This document shows, in pieces, positions 62,526 through 64,000 of a DNA stretch of 64,000 bases (position 1 is its first letter; every line of letters starts with the position of its first letter). A program made the translations under genes and the position numbers. The stretch covers positions 526,293-590,292 of the forward strand of contig DEXV01000006.1 of assembly GCA_002364325.1 (NCBI GenBank). The letters are read 5' to 3'. The notes below the pieces were generated by a model. The model worked only from the letters and a program-made list of their open reading frames with translations, searched no databases and was not told the origin of the DNA. The DNA is from Gillisia sp. UBA3175. Lineage in GTDB: Bacteria; Bacteroidota; Bacteroidia; Flavobacteriales; Flavobacteriaceae.

Positions 62526-63929
62526 TTATTTCTTATATTTCTTCAATAAATTTTCACGCTCTTTTTTAAGCGTCTTACTAATTCCCACTTTATAGATATG
62601 CGGATTATCAAACCTCTTATATTCCATAGGTAAACTCGCCAATCGCATTTTAGAATATGCTGCAATTTCCATCAAGGTTCTGGAACTGGCAGTTCTTTTC
62701 CCATTTTCCATCACCAAATGTAACAAGGCTTCTGTAGAACAATTCTTCACTGGCAAGGATTTTAAGATCTCCTGCGGATCGTAAATTCTTGAAACCTGTT
62801 CTTCCTCTCTCATGGTGATAGCATCGGCACCTATAAGTTCTCCTTTTTCATTCATCAATCTATATACCTGCTTTTTATGCGGAATTGTTACTTTGGAAAG
62901 ACTCTCAGAGATCTTTAATCTTGGTGTTCCGTTGGAAAATGAAAGTTTATATACGCCATCTAATGCGCCATCTGGATCGCCGGTCACCAAATTGGTTCCT
63001 ACTCCAAAAACATCTATTGGCGCATGCTGCTCTAATAAACTCTTGATCACATATTCATCCAACTGATTAGAGGCTGCGATCTTCACGTAGGTTAAGCCAG
63101 CTTCATCCAGCAGCTTTCTGCTTTCCTTTGCCAAATAAGCCAGATCTCCACTATCTAATCTAATCCCCATTAATTTTTGACCCTTGGCCTCCATTTCCTT
63201 TCCAATAATAATCGCATTGGGAATTCCGCTTTTTAGTGTGTTATAGGTGTCTACTAACAGCACGCAGTCGTTAGGACGTCCCTTGGAAAAAGCTCTAAAT
63301 GCGGTAAGTTCATCATCGTAACTTTGAACAAACGAATGCGCCATAGTACCTGAAACAGGAATATTAAAATCTTTCCCTGCAACAACGTTACTTGTTCCAT
63401 TAAATCCACCAACAATTGCCGCTCTACTGGCATAATAACCTCCCGGGCCATGCGCCCTGCGCAATCCAAAATCCAATAAGATTCGTTCTCCTGCAACCAA
63501 TCTCATTCGGCTAGCCTTTGTGGCTATCAAAGTTTGAAAGTTCAACAGATTAAGTAGAATGGTCTCTATGATCTGAGCTTCGATTATATTAGCTTCGACT
63601 TGAAGAATAGGCATGTTTGGAAAAAGAACATCTCCTTCTTTAGCAGCCATTATTGTTCCTGAAAATTTAAAATTTTTCAGGTAGTCCAGAAACTCCTCTG
63701 AATAATCCTGCTTTTTTAAATAATCAAGATCTTCTTCACTAAACCGAAGTTGTTCTATGATCTCCAAAAGATTTTCTAAGCCAGCAAAGATAGCATAACC
63801 ACCATCAAAAGGAAGTTTTCTAAAGTAGTAATCGAATACCGCTTGATGCTCTTTTTGTCCATTTTCAAAATAGACCTGTGCCATGGATAGCTGGTAATGA
63901 TCGGTATAGGTAGCAGTAAAATTGATCAT
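62526..63929 (-). CDS. pncB: Nicotinate phosphoribosyltransferase
   Basis: A 467-residue PncB. It has TDHYQLSMAQVYFENG at the N-terminus, DFGLRRAHGPGGYYASRAA, and GIRLDSGDLAYLAKESRKLL with GVGTNLVTGDPDGALDGVYK. It makes nicotinate mononucleotide from nicotinate and PRPP. It leads the pncB-pncA operon. The start ATG at 63929 gives the usual N-terminus. Confidence 0.95.
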   Translation of the reverse strand: MINFTATYTDHYQLSMAQVYFENGQKEHQAVFDYYFRKLPFDGGYAIFAGLENLLEIIEQLRFSEEDLDYLKKQDYSEEFLDYLKNFKFSGTIMAAKEGDVLFPNMPILQVEANIIEAQIIETILLNLLNFQTLIATKASRMRLVAGERILLDFGLRRAHGPGGYYASRAAIVGGFNGTSNVVAGKDFNIPVSGTMAHSFVQSYDDELTAFRAFSKGRPNDCVLLVDTYNTLKSGIPNAIIIGKEMEAKGQKLMGIRLDSGDLAYLAKESRKLLDEAGLTYVKIAASNQLDEYVIKSLLEQHAPIDVFGVGTNLVTGDPDGALDGVYKLSFSNGTPRLKISESLSKVTIPHKKQVYRLMNEKGELIGADAITMREEEQVSRIYDPQEILKSLPVKNCSTEALLHLVMENGKRTASSRTLMEIAAYSKMRLASLPMEYKRFDNPHIYKVGISKTLKKERENLLKKYKK

Positions 63930-63978
63930 AAATGCTCTGGTTGTAATGATAGAGCGAAATTACGAAAAACTAAGGAAA

Positions 63979-64000
63979 GCAGTTAGCAGTTAGCAGTTAG
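63979..64000 (+). repeat. Short tandem GCAGTTA repeat at window edge
   Basis: Three copies of the 7-mer GCAGTTA in a row up to the end of the window. It may continue beyond. Confidence 0.6.

Noticed and set aside
63979..64000. GCAGTTA tandem repeat as a functional site
   Set aside because: Only three units are visible at the window edge; simple repeats like this are common between flavobacterial genes.

Overview
The window looks like the chromosome of a member of the Flavobacteriaceae (Bacteroidetes), close to marine genera such as Gramella/Christiangramia, Zunongwangia or Salegentibacter. This rests on the AT-rich composition, Bacteroidetes-type promoters (TAnnTTTG), weak Shine-Dalgarno sites, the flavobacterial dxs/DUF3078 neighbourhood, class Ia nrdB-nrdA, GH3/GH16 beta-glucan enzymes, and many short lipoproteins and outer-membrane barrels. 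The genus is an inference.

Region 1 (1-23.7 kb) is accessory DNA, almost all on the minus strand. (i) 359-5899 is a reactive-sulfur island: a split YeeE/YedE transporter pair, an MFS carrier, a CstB-like persulfide dioxygenase-rhodanese, a methyltransferase, a stand-alone rhodanese and a TauE/SafE exporter. These form three transcription units, each preceded by the same GTAAC-N4-GTTAC inverted repeat. In two of the three a TAnnTTTG-like box lies exactly 22 nt downstream. (ii) 6302-6804 is a mobile-element junction: a truncated copy of a stem-loop-rich repeat, a tRNA 3'-end fragment, a terminator and a 9-bp direct repeat. (iii) 7101-18512 is an envelope-modification regulon: PAP2 phosphatase, ArnT-like transferase, LAB_N-duplication protein, GT2, epimerase, PepSY-like protein, phosphoesterase, DedA, four-repeat COG4705 protein and an OmpR-type two-component system. 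Direct repeats with an 11-bp period (TCTAAAG-N4-TCTAAAG), resembling a PmrA box, stand before six of its genes, including the regulator gene. (iv) 18789-23157 is a mobilization/replication module: the full copy of the repeat, a DUF6730-like protein, relaxase, MobC, toprim protein, an iteron-like array and a helicase. It ends in front of tRNA-Leu(CAA). No integrase gene is visible.

Region 2 (23.7-64 kb) is mostly ordinary flavobacterial chromosome: GNAT, HupE/UreJ, dCMP deaminase, S41 protease, MarC, DUF3109, nrdBA, dgt, a soluble histidine kinase, DUF3078, dxs and tadA. A glucan-use cluster (sugar MFS, GH16, GH3) follows. Next is a 1203-residue outer-membrane protein joining a phosphoesterase-like domain, a kinase-like domain and an Omp85-like barrel. 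After it come a MerA-like reductase, AhpD-like and HAD proteins, SYLF, a LacI regulator, tRNA-Arg(CCT), DUF1028, a His/Cys-repeat lipoprotein, DUF3095, an M28 peptidase, a DUF5602-like lipoprotein, a SufS-like PLP enzyme, and pncA-pncB for NAD salvage.

The strongest new observations are the two cis-regulatory codes (sulfur operators and the 11-bp-period boxes), the duplicated stem-loop block with a palindrome shared with the relaxase operon (candidate oriT), and the iteron array. All coordinates and motifs were read by eye. Family names come from sequence motifs recalled from memory, not from database searches.
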